From Mycobacterium sp. SMC-4 (lineage in GTDB: Bacteria; Actinomycetota; Actinomycetes; Mycobacteriales; Mycobacteriaceae), in contig NZ_CP079869.1 in assembly GCF_025263265.1 (NCBI RefSeq), positions 4,588,001-4,652,000 on the forward strand: 64,000 bases of DNA, read 5' to 3'. The translations under genes were made by a program, and so were the position numbers. This document shows positions 18,434 to 29,000 of this stretch, in pieces. The notes under the pieces were generated by a model. The model did not search any database. It was not told where the DNA came from and worked only from the letters and a program-made list of their open reading frames with translations. Within the stretch, counting starts at the first letter, position 1. Every line of letters begins with the position of its first letter.

Positions 18434-20692
18434 ATGAGTGCGAACGCTCCAGGCGTGCCGTTGGGCCCCTGGTTGGCCGATCTTGAGGACGAGCGGCTGA
18501 TCCGGCTGCTACGGCTTCGACCCGACCTCACCCAGCCCCCGCCAGGGACGATAGCTGCCCTGGCGGCCCGCGCAGCGGCACGCCAGTCGGTGAAAGCCGC
18601 CACCGACGATCTGGACTTTCTGCATCTCGCCGTGCTCGACGCGCTGCTGACGCTGGGTGCTGACTCCGGAGCGGTCCCGGTGAACACTCTGACCGAACGC
18701 CTCGGCGAACGTGCCGGCGCAGACGAGGTGGCCGGCGCCGTCTCCGCGCTCCAGGAACGCGCCCTGGTATGGGGATCAGCGACCGAGATCCGCGTCGTCG
18801 CCGAAGTCGCCGCCTGCCTGCCGTGGTACCCGGGCCAGGCCACCCTGGAATCCGGTGCGCTCCCGCCGACCGACCTCCGGGCTGCCCTTGACGACGCGGA
18901 CGACACCAGCCGCGACCTGCTCGACAAGTTGCTGGAGGGCTCCCCCATCGGCCGCACCCGCGATGCGCTGCCCGACGCCCCGCCCGACCGGCCGGTACAG
19001 CGACTGCTGGCGGCCGGACTGCTTCGTCGACTCGACGCGGACACCGTGATCCTGCCGCGCCTGGTGGGCCAGATTCTGCGCGGGGAGAGCCCAGGACCGA
19101 TCAGCCTGTCCCGCCCCGACCCGACTCGTTCCCAGACCTCGGCGTCCGACGTGGACGCCGTGGCCGCCGGCGCCGCGCTGGACCTGATGCGTGAAGTCGA
19201 GATGATCGTCGAGGTTCTCGGCACCACACCTGTGCCCGAGCTGCGTAGCGGCGGGCTGGGTGTGCGCGAAGTCAAACGGCTGACCAAACTGACCGGCATC
19301 GGGGAAAGCCGACTGGGACTGATCCTCGAGATCGCCGCCGGGGCCGGCCTGATCGCCTCCGGCGTCCCTGAACCTGACACCACCGACGGGGCGGGCAACT
19401 CGTGGGCACCGACGGTGGCCGCCGACCGGTTCATCGAAGCGTCCTCGGCCACCAAATGGCACCTGCTGGTGTCGACCTGGCTGAATCTGCCCAGCCGGCC
19501 CAGCCTGGTCGGCACCCGCAGCCCCGAGGACAAACCGTATGCGGCGCTGTCAGATTCGTTGTTCTCGACAGCCGCGCCGCTGGACCGCCGGTTGCTGCTC
19601 GACGTGCTGGCCGAGCTGCCGGTGGGCGCCGGCGTGGATCCCGCGAGCGCATCGGATGCGCTGGTGTGGCACCGCCCGCGCTGGTCGGCACGACTGCAGC
19701 CGGGTCCGGTCGCCGACCTGCTGACCGAAGCCCACGCCGTCGGAGCGGTCGGACGAGGCGCACTGGCCGGACCGACCAGGATGTTGCTCGACGGCGGCGA
19801 CGACGAAGCCGTCATCGCCGCGATGGCACGGGCACTACCCGCGCCGATCGACTATTTCCTACTGCAGGCCGACCTCACGGTCATCGTCCCCGGCCCGCTC
19901 GAACGCGAGCTCGCCGAGCAGCTGGCCGCAGTGGCAACCGTCGAGTCCGCCGGCGCAGCCATGGTATATCGCATCGGCGAGGGGTCGGTGCGCCGCGCCC
20001 TCGACAGCGGCAGGACCGCCGGCGAACTGCACGCACTGTTCGCCAGGCATTCGAAAACTCCTGTGCCACAGGCACTGACATACATGATCGATGACGTCGC
20101 CCGCCGCCACGGTCAGCTTCGGGTGGGCATGGCGGCGTCGTTCGTCCGGTGCGAGGACCCCGCACTGCTGGCCCAAGCCGTCGCCGCGCCGGCGACCGAG
20201 TCGGTGGAGTTGCGGCTGCTCGCCCCCACCGTCGCGGTGTCCCAAGCCAGCATCGCCGAAGTTCTGAATGCGTTGCGGGACGCCGGTTTCGCGCCGGCGG
20301 CCGAAGACTCCACCGGTGCGATCGTCGACCTGAGCGCCCGGGGGGCTCGGGTACCGACGCCGGGACGCCGGCGGGGCTATCGTCAGCACACCCCGCCGAC
20401 CGACCAAACCCTGGCTGCGATCGTGGCGGTCCTGCGCAAGGTCGCGGCGGCACCGTCGTCGGGGATACGGATGGATCCCGCCGTGGCGATCTCGGAACTG
20501 CAGCACGCCGCCCACCACCAGGAGTCGGTGGTCATCGGCTACGTCGACCCGGCCGGCGTGGCCACCCAGCGGGTGGTCGCCCCGATGAATGTGCGCGGTG
20601 GACAGCTCACTGCCTACGATCCGGCCTCCGGCCGGGTACGCGAGTTCGCCATCCACCGCGTCACATCAGTGGTGTCGGCCGACCCCGGCTGA
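18434..20692 (+). CDS. Helicase-associated/WYL-like protein (Rv0862c-type), partner of Ercc3
   Basis: The 752-residue protein is built mostly of winged-helix-like helical modules and contains a XPB/Ssl2-like 'helicase conserved C-terminal' region (about residues 430-560). It ends in a WYL-like beta domain (VVIGYVDPAGVATQRVVAP). No Walker A motif is visible, so it is unlikely to be an active ATPase alone. It precedes ercc3 directly in M. tuberculosis; here the two are separated by the 3.3-kb repeat-protein gene. A role in DNA repair with Ercc3 is inferred from this link. Its stop abuts the stop of the convergent repeat gene (TGATCA). Confidence 0.8.
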   Translation: MSANAPGVPLGPWLADLEDERLIRLLRLRPDLTQPPPGTIAALAARAAARQSVKAATDDLDFLHLAVLDALLTLGADSGAVPVNTLTERLGERAGADEVAGAVSALQERALVWGSATEIRVVAEVAACLPWYPGQATLESGALPPTDLRAALDDADDTSRDLLDKLLEGSPIGRTRDALPDAPPDRPVQRLLAAGLLRRLDADTVILPRLVGQILRGESPGPISLSRPDPTRSQTSASDVDAVAAGAALDLMREVEMIVEVLGTTPVPELRSGGLGVREVKRLTKLTGIGESRLGLILEIAAGAGLIASGVPEPDTTDGAGNSWAPTVAADRFIEASSATKWHLLVSTWLNLPSRPSLVGTRSPEDKPYAALSDSLFSTAAPLDRRLLLDVLAELPVGAGVDPASASDALVWHRPRWSARLQPGPVADLLTEAHAVGAVGRGALAGPTRMLLDGGDDEAVIAAMARALPAPIDYFLLQADLTVIVPGPLERELAEQLAAVATVESAGAAMVYRIGEGSVRRALDSGRTAGELHALFARHSKTPVPQALTYMIDDVARRHGQLRVGMAASFVRCEDPALLAQAVAAPATESVELRLLAPTVAVSQASIAEVLNALRDAGFAPAAEDSTGAIVDLSARGARVPTPGRRRGYRQHTPPTDQTLAAIVAVLRKVAAAPSSGIRMDPAVAISELQHAAHHQESVVIGYVDPAGVATQRVVAPMNVRGGQLTAYDPASGRVREFAIHRVTSVVSADPG

Positions 20693-23600
20693 TCACTTCC
20701 AGATCGTCACCAGCACCGTGCCCGGGATCAGATTGCTGACATTGGAGTCGTCGGTGACGTAGACCTCCAGAGCGCGAGTCTTGCTCAACTCAAGGAAGCC
20801 CGCGCCCGACGACGTCGCCCGGAACGTCACGGCCTCCAGCGCCGCCCGGTACTGCGCGATCGTGGCGGTGCCCGACAGCGTGAGCGTGCGGGTGCCCGCG
20901 TCGTAGTTCCCGGTGATCGGATTTCCGTTGAGACCCGCGAAGCTCAGGGTGTCACCGCTGATGAATCCGCTGCTGATCCTGACCGTGGCACCGGTCATCA
21001 CGCTGGAGTCCAGATCGGTGATCGTCGCCAACGCGATCGGATTGACGTTTGTGTTCGCCTTCGGGAATCCCGGAAGCAGCGGTCCGCTGACCGTCACGAA
21101 CGGGCGTTCGGGGTTCTTGACGAACACCTCCGCCGAGGCGGGAAGCACCGAGCTGACCCCGGAGTCGTCGGTGATGTCGATGGACACGAAGCGGGTGAGC
21201 AACGCACCGCCGGTGGCCTCGAATCGCACCGACTGCAGTGCGGCCCGGTACTGATCGATGGTCGCCAGGCCTTCCAGCGTCAGAGTGTCGGTACCGTTCC
21301 ACGTCGCGGTAATGGGGTTGCCGTCGATCGGGGTGAAGGTGAGCTTGTCCCCGGCTTGCCGGAGCAAGGTGATCTTCAGGGTGGCCTTCGTCATGTGCGT
21401 GGAATCGAGGTCACCGATCAGCACGGTCGGGGCAAGGATGACGCCGTTCTTGCCGATCGTGTAGGTCGGCGTGAACGACGGTGCGGTGATGGTGGGCGGC
21501 AGTGGCAGCAAGGTGTTCACGAGCACGACTCCAGGCAACAGGCTGCTTGCGCCACCGGCCGCGGTGACGTCAATCGTCACCGAACGGGTCAGACCCAGCT
21601 GAGTTGCGCTGAATCCGATGTCCTTGAACACCTGCTGGTACTCGCTGACGCTGGCAACACCGGACAGCGTCAGCGTGTAGTTGTTGGTCTGTGTCACGGT
21701 GATCTTGTCCGAACCGGCTCCCAGGTAGCTGAGCAGGTCACCCGACATCCGGGCCAGCGCCTCGATGCTCACCGTCGCGCCGGACAGCATGTCGTTGGCA
21801 TTGAGGATTCCCACCGACGACACAATCCGCACCGGGGACTTACCCAGGGTGTAGAACGGCGCTCCGACGGGTAGCACGATCACCGGCATTTCCAGCGCGG
21901 GGACGACGCCGACGAGTACGAAAGTCGGCAACAGGTTGTCGACCCCGGCCTGATCGGTGACGTTGATCTCGACGGTGCGGCTGAGCAATCCGACTTGGGT
22001 CGCGCTGAAGTCCACTGCTTTGAGCGCGGCTTCGAACGCAGCGATGGAGGCGTTGGCTCCGTCCACTCCCGTCAACGTCAACGTGTAGGTCGCGGCATCC
22101 CAGCTGCCGACGATTGTCGAGCCCGGCACGTCATAGCCCAGCAGGTCCCCTGGCTGGGCGCCGACGATCTTGAGCACGACGCGACTGAGCTCGTTGGAGT
22201 CGAGGTCGACGATCTCGGCGATGGACAGCAGTTTGCTGGGGTTGCTGCCGATCTGGTACGGCAGGCCGGGCACGGCCACCAGCGACGGCGGAAGGGCGAC
22301 CGCTGGCAACACCGAGGCCAACACGACGGTCGGCAGCAGCGGGGTGTTGTCGTGCTCGTCGGTGAGGCTGATGCTCACCGTGCGGGGCAGCAGACCGGCC
22401 AGGCTGGTGTCGGTGGCGCTGAACGTGACGGCCTTCAACGCGGCCTCGAAGGCGGCCAGCGATGCGCCGTCCTCGGCCAGCAGCGTCAGCGTCCGGGTGG
22501 CCTCGTCCCAGCTTCCCTCGATCACGCTGCCGTCCGGCTTGACATAGCCCAACAGATCCCCGGGCCGATAGCTGCCGAGCTCGAACTGCAGCACCGCCTG
22601 CTTGAGCAGCTGCGAATCCGGGTCGATGATCTCGGCGAGCGAGAGCAGCTTGACCGGGTTGCCACTGCCGAGTTGGTAGGGCAACGAACCGAGCGCGACC
22701 AGCGTCGGCGGCAGCTGCAGGATCGGGTTCACTTCGAACGACACCGTCTGAGTGAAGTTCTCGGCCTCGGCGAGGCCGAACGCGCGGGCGATGCTGTGCA
22801 GCAGTCTCTGCACCGCGCCGAGCGCGCCGGTGAGGTTCTCGGAGTCGTCGCGGACGATGATGTCGAACTGCACGGGCTTGGGGTCGCCAGAGATTATCGT
22901 CGTCGGGGTGTAGATGAACTTCCCGGTGATGATGTCGCGGAAGACGAATCCGCCTGCGGGCTGGATGATGTCGTAGGTCAGCCGGTCACCGTTGGGGTCG
23001 TAGGCGTCGAGGTCGATGATGACCTGACCGGTGATGATCTGTTCGGTGGTGACACTGCGCACCACCGGTGTCTTGTTGAAGAACGTGTGACTGATCAGCC
23101 GCCGGACCCAGGCCAGGATTGCGTCGTTGATGGGATTGGAGACCGGGAGGTTGTTGTTGAGCACCGTGCCGACGGCGCCGGCAACGGTGAACTCGGCCAC
23201 CTGCTGGACGACCCGCGATTCGGACGCGGTCAGAGAAGGCACCGCGGTTTGAGTCGCGGCCCGTCGCGGCTGAACGTCCTGGACCGTGGTGGTGACGGTC
23301 TCGGTCTCGGTGCCGGTCGGCGAAGACGCGTCATCAGTGGTCTCGTCAGCGGTGGTGTCGCCTTGGTCGGTGGTGCTGTCGGCGACCTGGGTGGCGGCGG
23401 TGTCGTCATCGGGCTCGGCGGCGGTGCTACTGAAGACCAACGTGGCCGTGCCGGGATCACCGGCACCCGACGCAGTGGTGGCGGTTTCCTCGTTCGCGTC
23501 GGTATCGACCGATGCCGCGTCCAGGTCGGCCTCTTTGAGCTTGGCCGCGGTCCGTGATCGCGTCTCGGCGCGCTCGGCCCGTTCACCGCGGACCCGCGGT

Positions 23601-23953
23601 CCGCTGCGCACCGACGGTTTCGAGGACTCGGATCGATCCCCGGAGGCCGACTCCGACGTCGACGTCGAGTCCGATGAAGACGATGAGGACGACGAAGACG
23701 AGCTCGACGACGAATCCGAGTCCGAATCGGCGTATGCGACCGGGGTGGCAGAGTTCGCGATGGCAAACCCGATTCCCAGCGACACCGCCAGCGCGCCAAC
23801 CCGTCCGATGTGGGTCGCGTATCGGTTGGTGACCTTGCGCGCGTGCTTGGGTCGACGACCTCGCTCGGCATCGTCGAGGAGGTCACGCGCCGCCCAGAAC
23901 CCGGAAGCCGAGCCGGCGGCGAGAGTGCGGTGTCGAGCTGGTTGTGCGGTCAT
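20693..23953 (-). CDS. Secreted cadherin/VCBS-like repeat protein (small paralogue)
   Basis: This 1086-residue predicted surface protein has a long N-terminal export region (1-76) with RRPKHARK, a hydrophobic core IGRVGALAVSLGIGFA at 49-64 and an AYA cleavage site at 74-76. A linker (77-250) follows, with 14 consecutive Ser (81-94) and many Asp/Glu/Thr. Residues about 273-410 hold one cadherin/VCBS-like domain (DLDAYDPNGDRLTY, GKFIYTPTT). Five divergent repeats of about 130 residues then contain a DLDS-like acidic turn, GDxLxF and SVxFxAT elements. There is no LPXTG or C-terminal membrane segment. The ATG at 23953 has GGAGG ten bases upstream; earlier in-frame starts lack this. It is a paralogue of the giant gene downstream of ercc3. 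The function is unknown; an adhesin or cell-wall filament is inferred. Confidence 0.85.
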   Translation of the reverse strand: MTAQPARHRTLAAGSASGFWAARDLLDDAERGRRPKHARKVTNRYATHIGRVGALAVSLGIGFAIANSATPVAYADSDSDSSSSSSSSSSSSSSDSTSTSESASGDRSESSKPSVRSGPRVRGERAERAETRSRTAAKLKEADLDAASVDTDANEETATTASGAGDPGTATLVFSSTAAEPDDDTAATQVADSTTDQGDTTADETTDDASSPTGTETETVTTTVQDVQPRRAATQTAVPSLTASESRVVQQVAEFTVAGAVGTVLNNNLPVSNPINDAILAWVRRLISHTFFNKTPVVRSVTTEQIITGQVIIDLDAYDPNGDRLTYDIIQPAGGFVFRDIITGKFIYTPTTIISGDPKPVQFDIIVRDDSENLTGALGAVQRLLHSIARAFGLAEAENFTQTVSFEVNPILQLPPTLVALGSLPYQLGSGNPVKLLSLAEIIDPDSQLLKQAVLQFELGSYRPGDLLGYVKPDGSVIEGSWDEATRTLTLLAEDGASLAAFEAALKAVTFSATDTSLAGLLPRTVSISLTDEHDNTPLLPTVVLASVLPAVALPPSLVAVPGLPYQIGSNPSKLLSIAEIVDLDSNELSRVVLKIVGAQPGDLLGYDVPGSTIVGSWDAATYTLTLTGVDGANASIAAFEAALKAVDFSATQVGLLSRTVEINVTDQAGVDNLLPTFVLVGVVPALEMPVIVLPVGAPFYTLGKSPVRIVSSVGILNANDMLSGATVSIEALARMSGDLLSYLGAGSDKITVTQTNNYTLTLSGVASVSEYQQVFKDIGFSATQLGLTRSVTIDVTAAGGASSLLPGVVLVNTLLPLPPTITAPSFTPTYTIGKNGVILAPTVLIGDLDSTHMTKATLKITLLRQAGDKLTFTPIDGNPITATWNGTDTLTLEGLATIDQYRAALQSVRFEATGGALLTRFVSIDITDDSGVSSVLPASAEVFVKNPERPFVTVSGPLLPGFPKANTNVNPIALATITDLDSSVMTGATVRISSGFISGDTLSFAGLNGNPITGNYDAGTRTLTLSGTATIAQYRAALEAVTFRATSSGAGFLELSKTRALEVYVTDDSNVSNLIPGTVLVTIWK
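20696..22723 (-). repeat. Five divergent ~130-residue coding repeats
   Basis: The units begin near LPPTLVALGSLPYQ, LPPSLVAVPGLPYQ, MPVIVLPVGAPFYT, PTITAPSFTPTYT and RPFVTVSGPLLPG. Identity between units is low at DNA level; conservation is at the level of the beta-domain pattern. The third unit has lost the DLDS acidic motif (LNANDML). Confidence 0.75.
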
Positions 23954-24417
23954 TTGTCGTCGGCCTCCATTGGTCGCTGAATCCCCCTCAGCTGTCCCCC
24001 GCGCTACCTCCGGTCGAGGGCCGATCACAGCGAGCTCAGGCACTGGTCTCGTCATCACGTCCCCGTCGTCGAGATGTCTGTCGGTAGCCGAACGCGCGCT
24101 GGCGCTTGCGTTCGTCAAGATGAGATTAGAGCAAAATATTGACGGGATGAGTAAATCAGACAAACTTGGTTCCGTCCAGAACAAACCAGCATAACGCAGC
24201 AAGCGCTCTGGCCAGGGAATATGAGTGTGCAGCAACTCGTAGAAATATGAGACTGCGCGTAGCGAATGGGCCCGAGATTGCTCTCACGAGACGGTGCGTC
24301 GCAATGTTTGGCCGGCGTGGCCCGAGCCTCCGACGAGACTGCCGAACGTGCGGTGACGACATCGCCTGGATAATGGACCAACGTGACTCTGAACCGGTAT
24401 CAGCAGCGAGGTCAAGC
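23954..24417. other. Divergent intergenic region between the small repeat gene and ercc3
   Basis: These 464 bases contain no convincing gene; the open frame that extends ercc3 upstream to 24166 has no conserved character. An AT-richer stretch lies around 24115-24200. A possible -10 for ercc3 is GATAAT at 24369-24374. On the minus strand TAATCT (complement of 24123-24128) could serve the repeat gene. An inverted repeat CGAACGC-N12-GCGTTCG is at 24089-24114. Confidence 0.6.
24369..24374 (+). promoter_or_regulatory. Candidate -10 element of ercc3
   Basis: GATAAT differs from TATAAT at one position and lies 43 bases before the GTG start. No clear -35 is visible. Confidence 0.3.
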
Positions 24418-26067
24418 GTGACCGACGGACCGCTGATCGTCCAGTCCGACAAGACCGTCCTGTTGGAGGTCGATCACGAGCAGGCACAGGCGGCTCGTGC
24501 GGCGATCGCTCCGTTCGCCGAGCTGGAGCGGGCCCCCGAGCACATCCACACCTACCGCATCACCCCCCTGGCGTTGTGGAACGCACGCGCCGCCGGCCAC
24601 GACGCCGAACAGGTCGTCGACGCCCTGGTGACCTACTCCCGTTACGCGGTGCCGCAGCCACTACTCGTCGACATCGTCGACACCATGGCCCGCTACGGCC
24701 GGTTGCAGCTGATCAAGCACCCCGCACACGGCCTGACCCTGGTCAGCCTCGACCGCGCGGTCCTCGAGGAGGTCCTGCGAAACAAGAAGATCGCCCCGAT
24801 GCTGGGCGCACGCCTGGACGACGACACCGTCGTGGTGCACAACAGCGAGCGCGGTCGGGTCAAACAGATGCTGCTCAAGATCGGCTGGCCGGCCGAAGAC
24901 CTGGCCGGCTACGTCGACGGCGAGGCGCACCCGATCGATCTGGCCCAGGACGGTTGGCAGCTGCGCGATTACCAGCAGATGGCCGCCGACTCGTTCTGGG
25001 ACGGCGGGTCCGGGGTGGTGGTGCTGCCGTGTGGCGCCGGCAAGACCCTGGTCGGTGCCGCGGCAATGGCCCGGGCCGGAGCCACCACGCTGATCCTGGT
25101 GACCAACACAGTGGCCGGTCGGCAGTGGAAGCGCGAGTTGGTGGCGCGTACCTCTTTGACCGAGGACGAGATCGGCGAGTACTCGGGCGAGCGCAAGGAG
25201 ATCCGCCCGGTCACCATCGCCACCTACCAGGTGATCACGCGCCGCACCAAAGGCGAATACAAGCATCTGGAGTTGTTCGACAGCCGCGACTGGGGCCTGA
25301 TCATCTACGACGAGGTGCATCTGCTGCCGGCACCGGTGTTCCGGATGACCGCCGATCTGCAGTCGCGGCGCCGGCTCGGGCTGACGGCGACACTGATCCG
25401 AGAAGACGGTCGCGAGGGCGACGTCTTCTCGTTGATCGGGCCCAAGCGCTACGACGCACCGTGGAAGGACATCGAGGCCCAAGGCTGGATCGCACCGGCC
25501 GAATGTGTCGAGGTGCGGGTCACGATGACCGACAACGAGCGGATGCTCTATGCCACCGCCGAACCCGAGGAGCGCTACAAGCTGTGTGCCACCGCCCACA
25601 CCAAGATCGCGGTGGTGAAGTCGATTCTGCAGCGCCACCCCGGCGAACCGACCCTGGTGATCGGCGCCTATCTCGATCAGCTCGACGAACTCGGCGTCGA
25701 GCTCGACGCGCCGGTGATCCAGGGATCGACGAAAACCGCGGAGCGCGAGGCCCTTTTCGACGCGTTCCGGCGGGGTGAGATCCGCACCCTGGTGGTCTCC
25801 AAGGTCGCCAACTTCTCCATCGACCTACCTGAAGCCAGTGTGGCCGTGCAGGTTTCAGGCACGTTCGGGTCGCGCCAGGAGGAGGCCCAGCGGCTGGGTC
25901 GATTGCTGCGCCCCAAGGCCGACGGCGGCGGAGCGGTGTTCTATTCGGTGGTGTCGCGCGACAGCCTCGATGCCGAGTACGCCGCGCACCGGCAGCGCTT
26001 CCTGGCCGAGCAGGGTTACGGCTACGTCATCAAGGACGCCGACGACCTCCTGGGGCCCGCGATCTGA
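24418..26067 (+). CDS. ercc3: DNA helicase Ercc3/XPB
   Basis: This 549-residue superfamily-2 helicase has the 3'-5' XPB type. Domains in order are an N-terminal DRD/Helicase_C_3-like region, Walker A in LPCGAGKTLVGA (around residue 205), a DEVH Walker B in IIYDEVHLLP, LTATLIREDGR (motif III), and the C-terminal lobe with FGSRQEEAQRLGRLLRP (motif VI). It starts with GTG at 24418 (VTDGPLIVQSDKTVLLEVDH), exactly as I recall for mycobacterial XPB. In this strain it is isolated between two giant surface-protein genes instead of following the Rv0862c-type gene. Confidence 0.96.
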   Translation: MTDGPLIVQSDKTVLLEVDHEQAQAARAAIAPFAELERAPEHIHTYRITPLALWNARAAGHDAEQVVDALVTYSRYAVPQPLLVDIVDTMARYGRLQLIKHPAHGLTLVSLDRAVLEEVLRNKKIAPMLGARLDDDTVVVHNSERGRVKQMLLKIGWPAEDLAGYVDGEAHPIDLAQDGWQLRDYQQMAADSFWDGGSGVVVLPCGAGKTLVGAAAMARAGATTLILVTNTVAGRQWKRELVARTSLTEDEIGEYSGERKEIRPVTIATYQVITRRTKGEYKHLELFDSRDWGLIIYDEVHLLPAPVFRMTADLQSRRRLGLTATLIREDGREGDVFSLIGPKRYDAPWKDIEAQGWIAPAECVEVRVTMTDNERMLYATAEPEERYKLCATAHTKIAVVKSILQRHPGEPTLVIGAYLDQLDELGVELDAPVIQGSTKTAEREALFDAFRRGEIRTLVVSKVANFSIDLPEASVAVQVSGTFGSRQEEAQRLGRLLRPKADGGGAVFYSVVSRDSLDAEYAAHRQRFLAEQGYGYVIKDADDLLGPAI

Positions 26068-26080
26068 CCGGGCTCAGATC
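26061..26080. terminator. Hairpin overlapping both stop codons of ercc3 and the giant gene
   Basis: GATCTGA-CCGGGC-TCAGATC is a perfect 7-bp inverted repeat with a six-base loop. The left arm contains the ercc3 TGA and the right arm the complement of the giant gene's TGA, so one hairpin could end both convergent transcripts. Confidence 0.55.
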
Positions 26081-29000
26081 AGGACGAAGTTGTTGGTGAT
26101 CTCGACGAGGTTGCTCACCAGACCGTACTGGTCCCACACCTCGATGGTGACCGTGCGGTTCAGCAGCCCGGTCAAAGGCGCCTTGTCGATGGCGACCTGC
26201 CGAAGCGCTGCCTGGTACTGACTGACCGTGCCCTGGCCGGTGAACGTCAACGTGCGCGTCGTCGGGTTGTACGTACCGGTCACCGGACCGACGTTCTGAA
26301 AGAGCAGGCTGTCACCGGAAGGACCCGCGGTGAGCGTCACGACCATCTCCGACAGGTAGTCCGAGTCGTCGTTGATGGTCGCCGTGGCACTGATCAGGGG
26401 CATTCCCAGGAAGATCCCGGACAGGGTGGGCGTGAAGACCGCCCACACTGTGGGCGCCGTGTTGGCGCGCACGGTGATGTACGCGCTCACCGGGGCGCTG
26501 GTGGCCCCCTGAGCATCGGTGACCGTGAATGTCACGGTCCTGAGTGCCGACTCGGCGTCAAATGGGGTCGAGAGCGACACCGACTGCAGCACCTGCGAAT
26601 ACTGCAGGGCCGTACCTGATCCGGTCAACGTCAACAGTCCGGTGTCGGCGTTGTAACTGCCGGTGATGTTGCCTACCGCGGTGAAGGTCAACACATCGCC
26701 GGCGGTGAAGTTGCCGGTGATCTGGGCCGTGGCACCGGACATGTGCAGTGAGTCGAGATCGATGATCGAGATCGACGTGATCGGTTCAGGCGAGTTACCC
26801 GCGGTGTAGCTCGAGCTGAACAGGCCGGTGATCACCAACGGCGGAATGCTCGTCGGCGCTGCCAGCACGGTCACTGCGACCGTGCCCGGAAGGCTGTTCG
26901 CCCCTTCGATGTCGGTCACGACGAACGACACCGTCTTGATCGAGGCCAGCGCCGACGAACCGGTGGACAACTGCACCGATCGCAGTACCTGCTGATAAGC
27001 GGCCAGTGAGGCGTCCCCGCTGAGGGTCAAGATGCCCTGGGCGGCGTCGTAGGAGCCGGTGATGCCCGACCCCGGGGTGAACGACAAGGTGTCTCCCGCG
27101 GCGAATCCTCCCGCGATCCGCACGACGGCACCGCCCAGCATCGACGAATCCAGATCCAGCAACACCAGCCCGGAATCGACGGTGACAGCGCTGTTTCCGG
27201 CGGTGTAGTTGAGGTTGACCACCGAGGTGATCACCAGCGGAGGAATACTGACCGGCCCGCTGAGGACCGTCACCGCGACCAGGCCGGGTGCGCTGTTGTT
27301 GTTCTCGACATCGGTGACGACGAACGAGATCGACTTGATCGTGGCCAGTGCACCGGAAGCCGAGGTGTAGGTGACCGAGCGCAGGATGTCCTGGTACGCG
27401 GACTTGGCTGCGGTCCCGGTGAACGTCAGGATCCCGGTCTGCGAGTCGTAGCTGCCCATGATGCCGGCCTGCTCGGTGAAGCCGAGGATCTCCCCTGCTG
27501 CCGCGCCTCCGATGATGCGCACCACGGCTCCGGAGATCTGCGCCGAATCCACATCGAACAGCAGCAGATTCGGGTCCACCGGCACAGCGGCGCCCCCGGC
27601 GGTGTAGTTCACGTTAACGACCGAGGTCACCACCACCGGGTTGGCCAGGGTCGGCAGCGACAGCACGGTCACCGCAACCACCGCGGGGGCGCTCACCCTC
27701 TGGTCATCATCGGTGATGGTGAAGGTGATGGTTCTGATCGAGGCCAGTGCCGATGATGTCGTGGAGAACTGCACCGACCGCAGCAGCGCCTGGTAATCGG
27801 CGGCCGAGGCGTCACCTTCGAAGGTCAGCACCCCGTTGTTGTAGTTCCCGGTGACTCCCGAAGGGAGCGGACCGAAGGTCAAGGTGTCACCGTCGGCGGG
27901 GTTGGCGACCGCCACCGTGGCCCCGGTCATCACCGACGAATCCGGGTCGAGAACAAGAAGATTCGGGTCGACGGCGACTCCGGATCCGCCGGCGGTGTAG
28001 CTCACGCTGACCAACGACGTCAGCACGACCGGGTCGGCCAGGGCGGGCAGGCCGAGCACGGTGACCACCGTCGCCGCAGTGACCGCATTGTCGTTGTCGT
28101 CGACATCGGTGACCGTGAAGAGAATGGTTTTCAGACCAGGCGCTGCCGAGGTCAACGTCACCGACGCCAACAACTGTTGGTAGGCGGAGAGCGAAGCGCC
28201 GCCGGTGAATATCAAGACGCCGTCGACGACCTCGGCAGCCACGCCGTCCGGCAGGGTGGCCGTGTAGCCGAGCACATCACCGGCCGCCGGGTTGCCGATG
28301 GTGATTGTCGCCGAACGGATCTGGGAGGAATCGAGATCCGAGATGAGCACGATCGGGCTGACCGTGATCGGTTGACCGACGGTTCCGGTGGTCAACGGCG
28401 TGACCAGTACCAGCGGCGGGATCTCGGTCGGCAACCCGAGCACGGTCACCACAGTTCCCGCCGGCACGGTGCTGGTATTGCCCTCGAGGTCGGTGACGGT
28501 GAAGCTCACCGACTTCAGCCCCGCAACCGTCGAGGTCAACATGACCGACTCCAGCAGAGTTCGGTACTCGGCGAGCGAGGCCGGTCCGGTGAAGGTCAGC
28601 ACACCGTCGGCGTAATCGGCAAGTACCCCCTCGGGCAGCGTCGCGGTATAACTCAGCGAGTCTCCCGGCACGTAGTTGCCGATCGACACGGTCGCCGAAC
28701 CCAGCTGCTCGGAGTCCAGATCGCCGATTGCGACAATCGGACTCACCCGGATCGCGGTGCCCACCGTGCCGTTGGCCACCGGTGCGACCAGGACCAGCGG
28801 AGCCACCGCGGTCTGTACCCCGACGACCGTCACCACGGTGCCCGCCGGCACCACGTTCGCGTTGTCCTGGGTGTCGGTGACGGCGAAGCTGATGGCCTTC
28901 AGACCGGGGGCCTCAGAGGTCAACGTCACCGATGCCAGCAGTGCCTGGTACTCGGCCACGGTGGCGTTGCCGGTGAACGTCAGGACACCGCCATCGAATT

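Noticed and set aside
21995..23557. 520-codon plus-strand open frame opposite the small repeat gene
   Set aside because: It is a shadow of the repeat protein, with low-complexity basic composition.
23671..23712. Poly-serine codon run in the small repeat gene as a phase-variation tract
   Set aside because: The codons are mixed (TCG, TCC, TCT, AGC), so there is no mono- or trinucleotide tract long enough for frequent slippage.
24166..24417. Upstream extension of ercc3 by 84 codons
   Set aside because: The extension is not helicase-like and the protein beginning at GTG 24418 matches the known mycobacterial XPB N-terminus.
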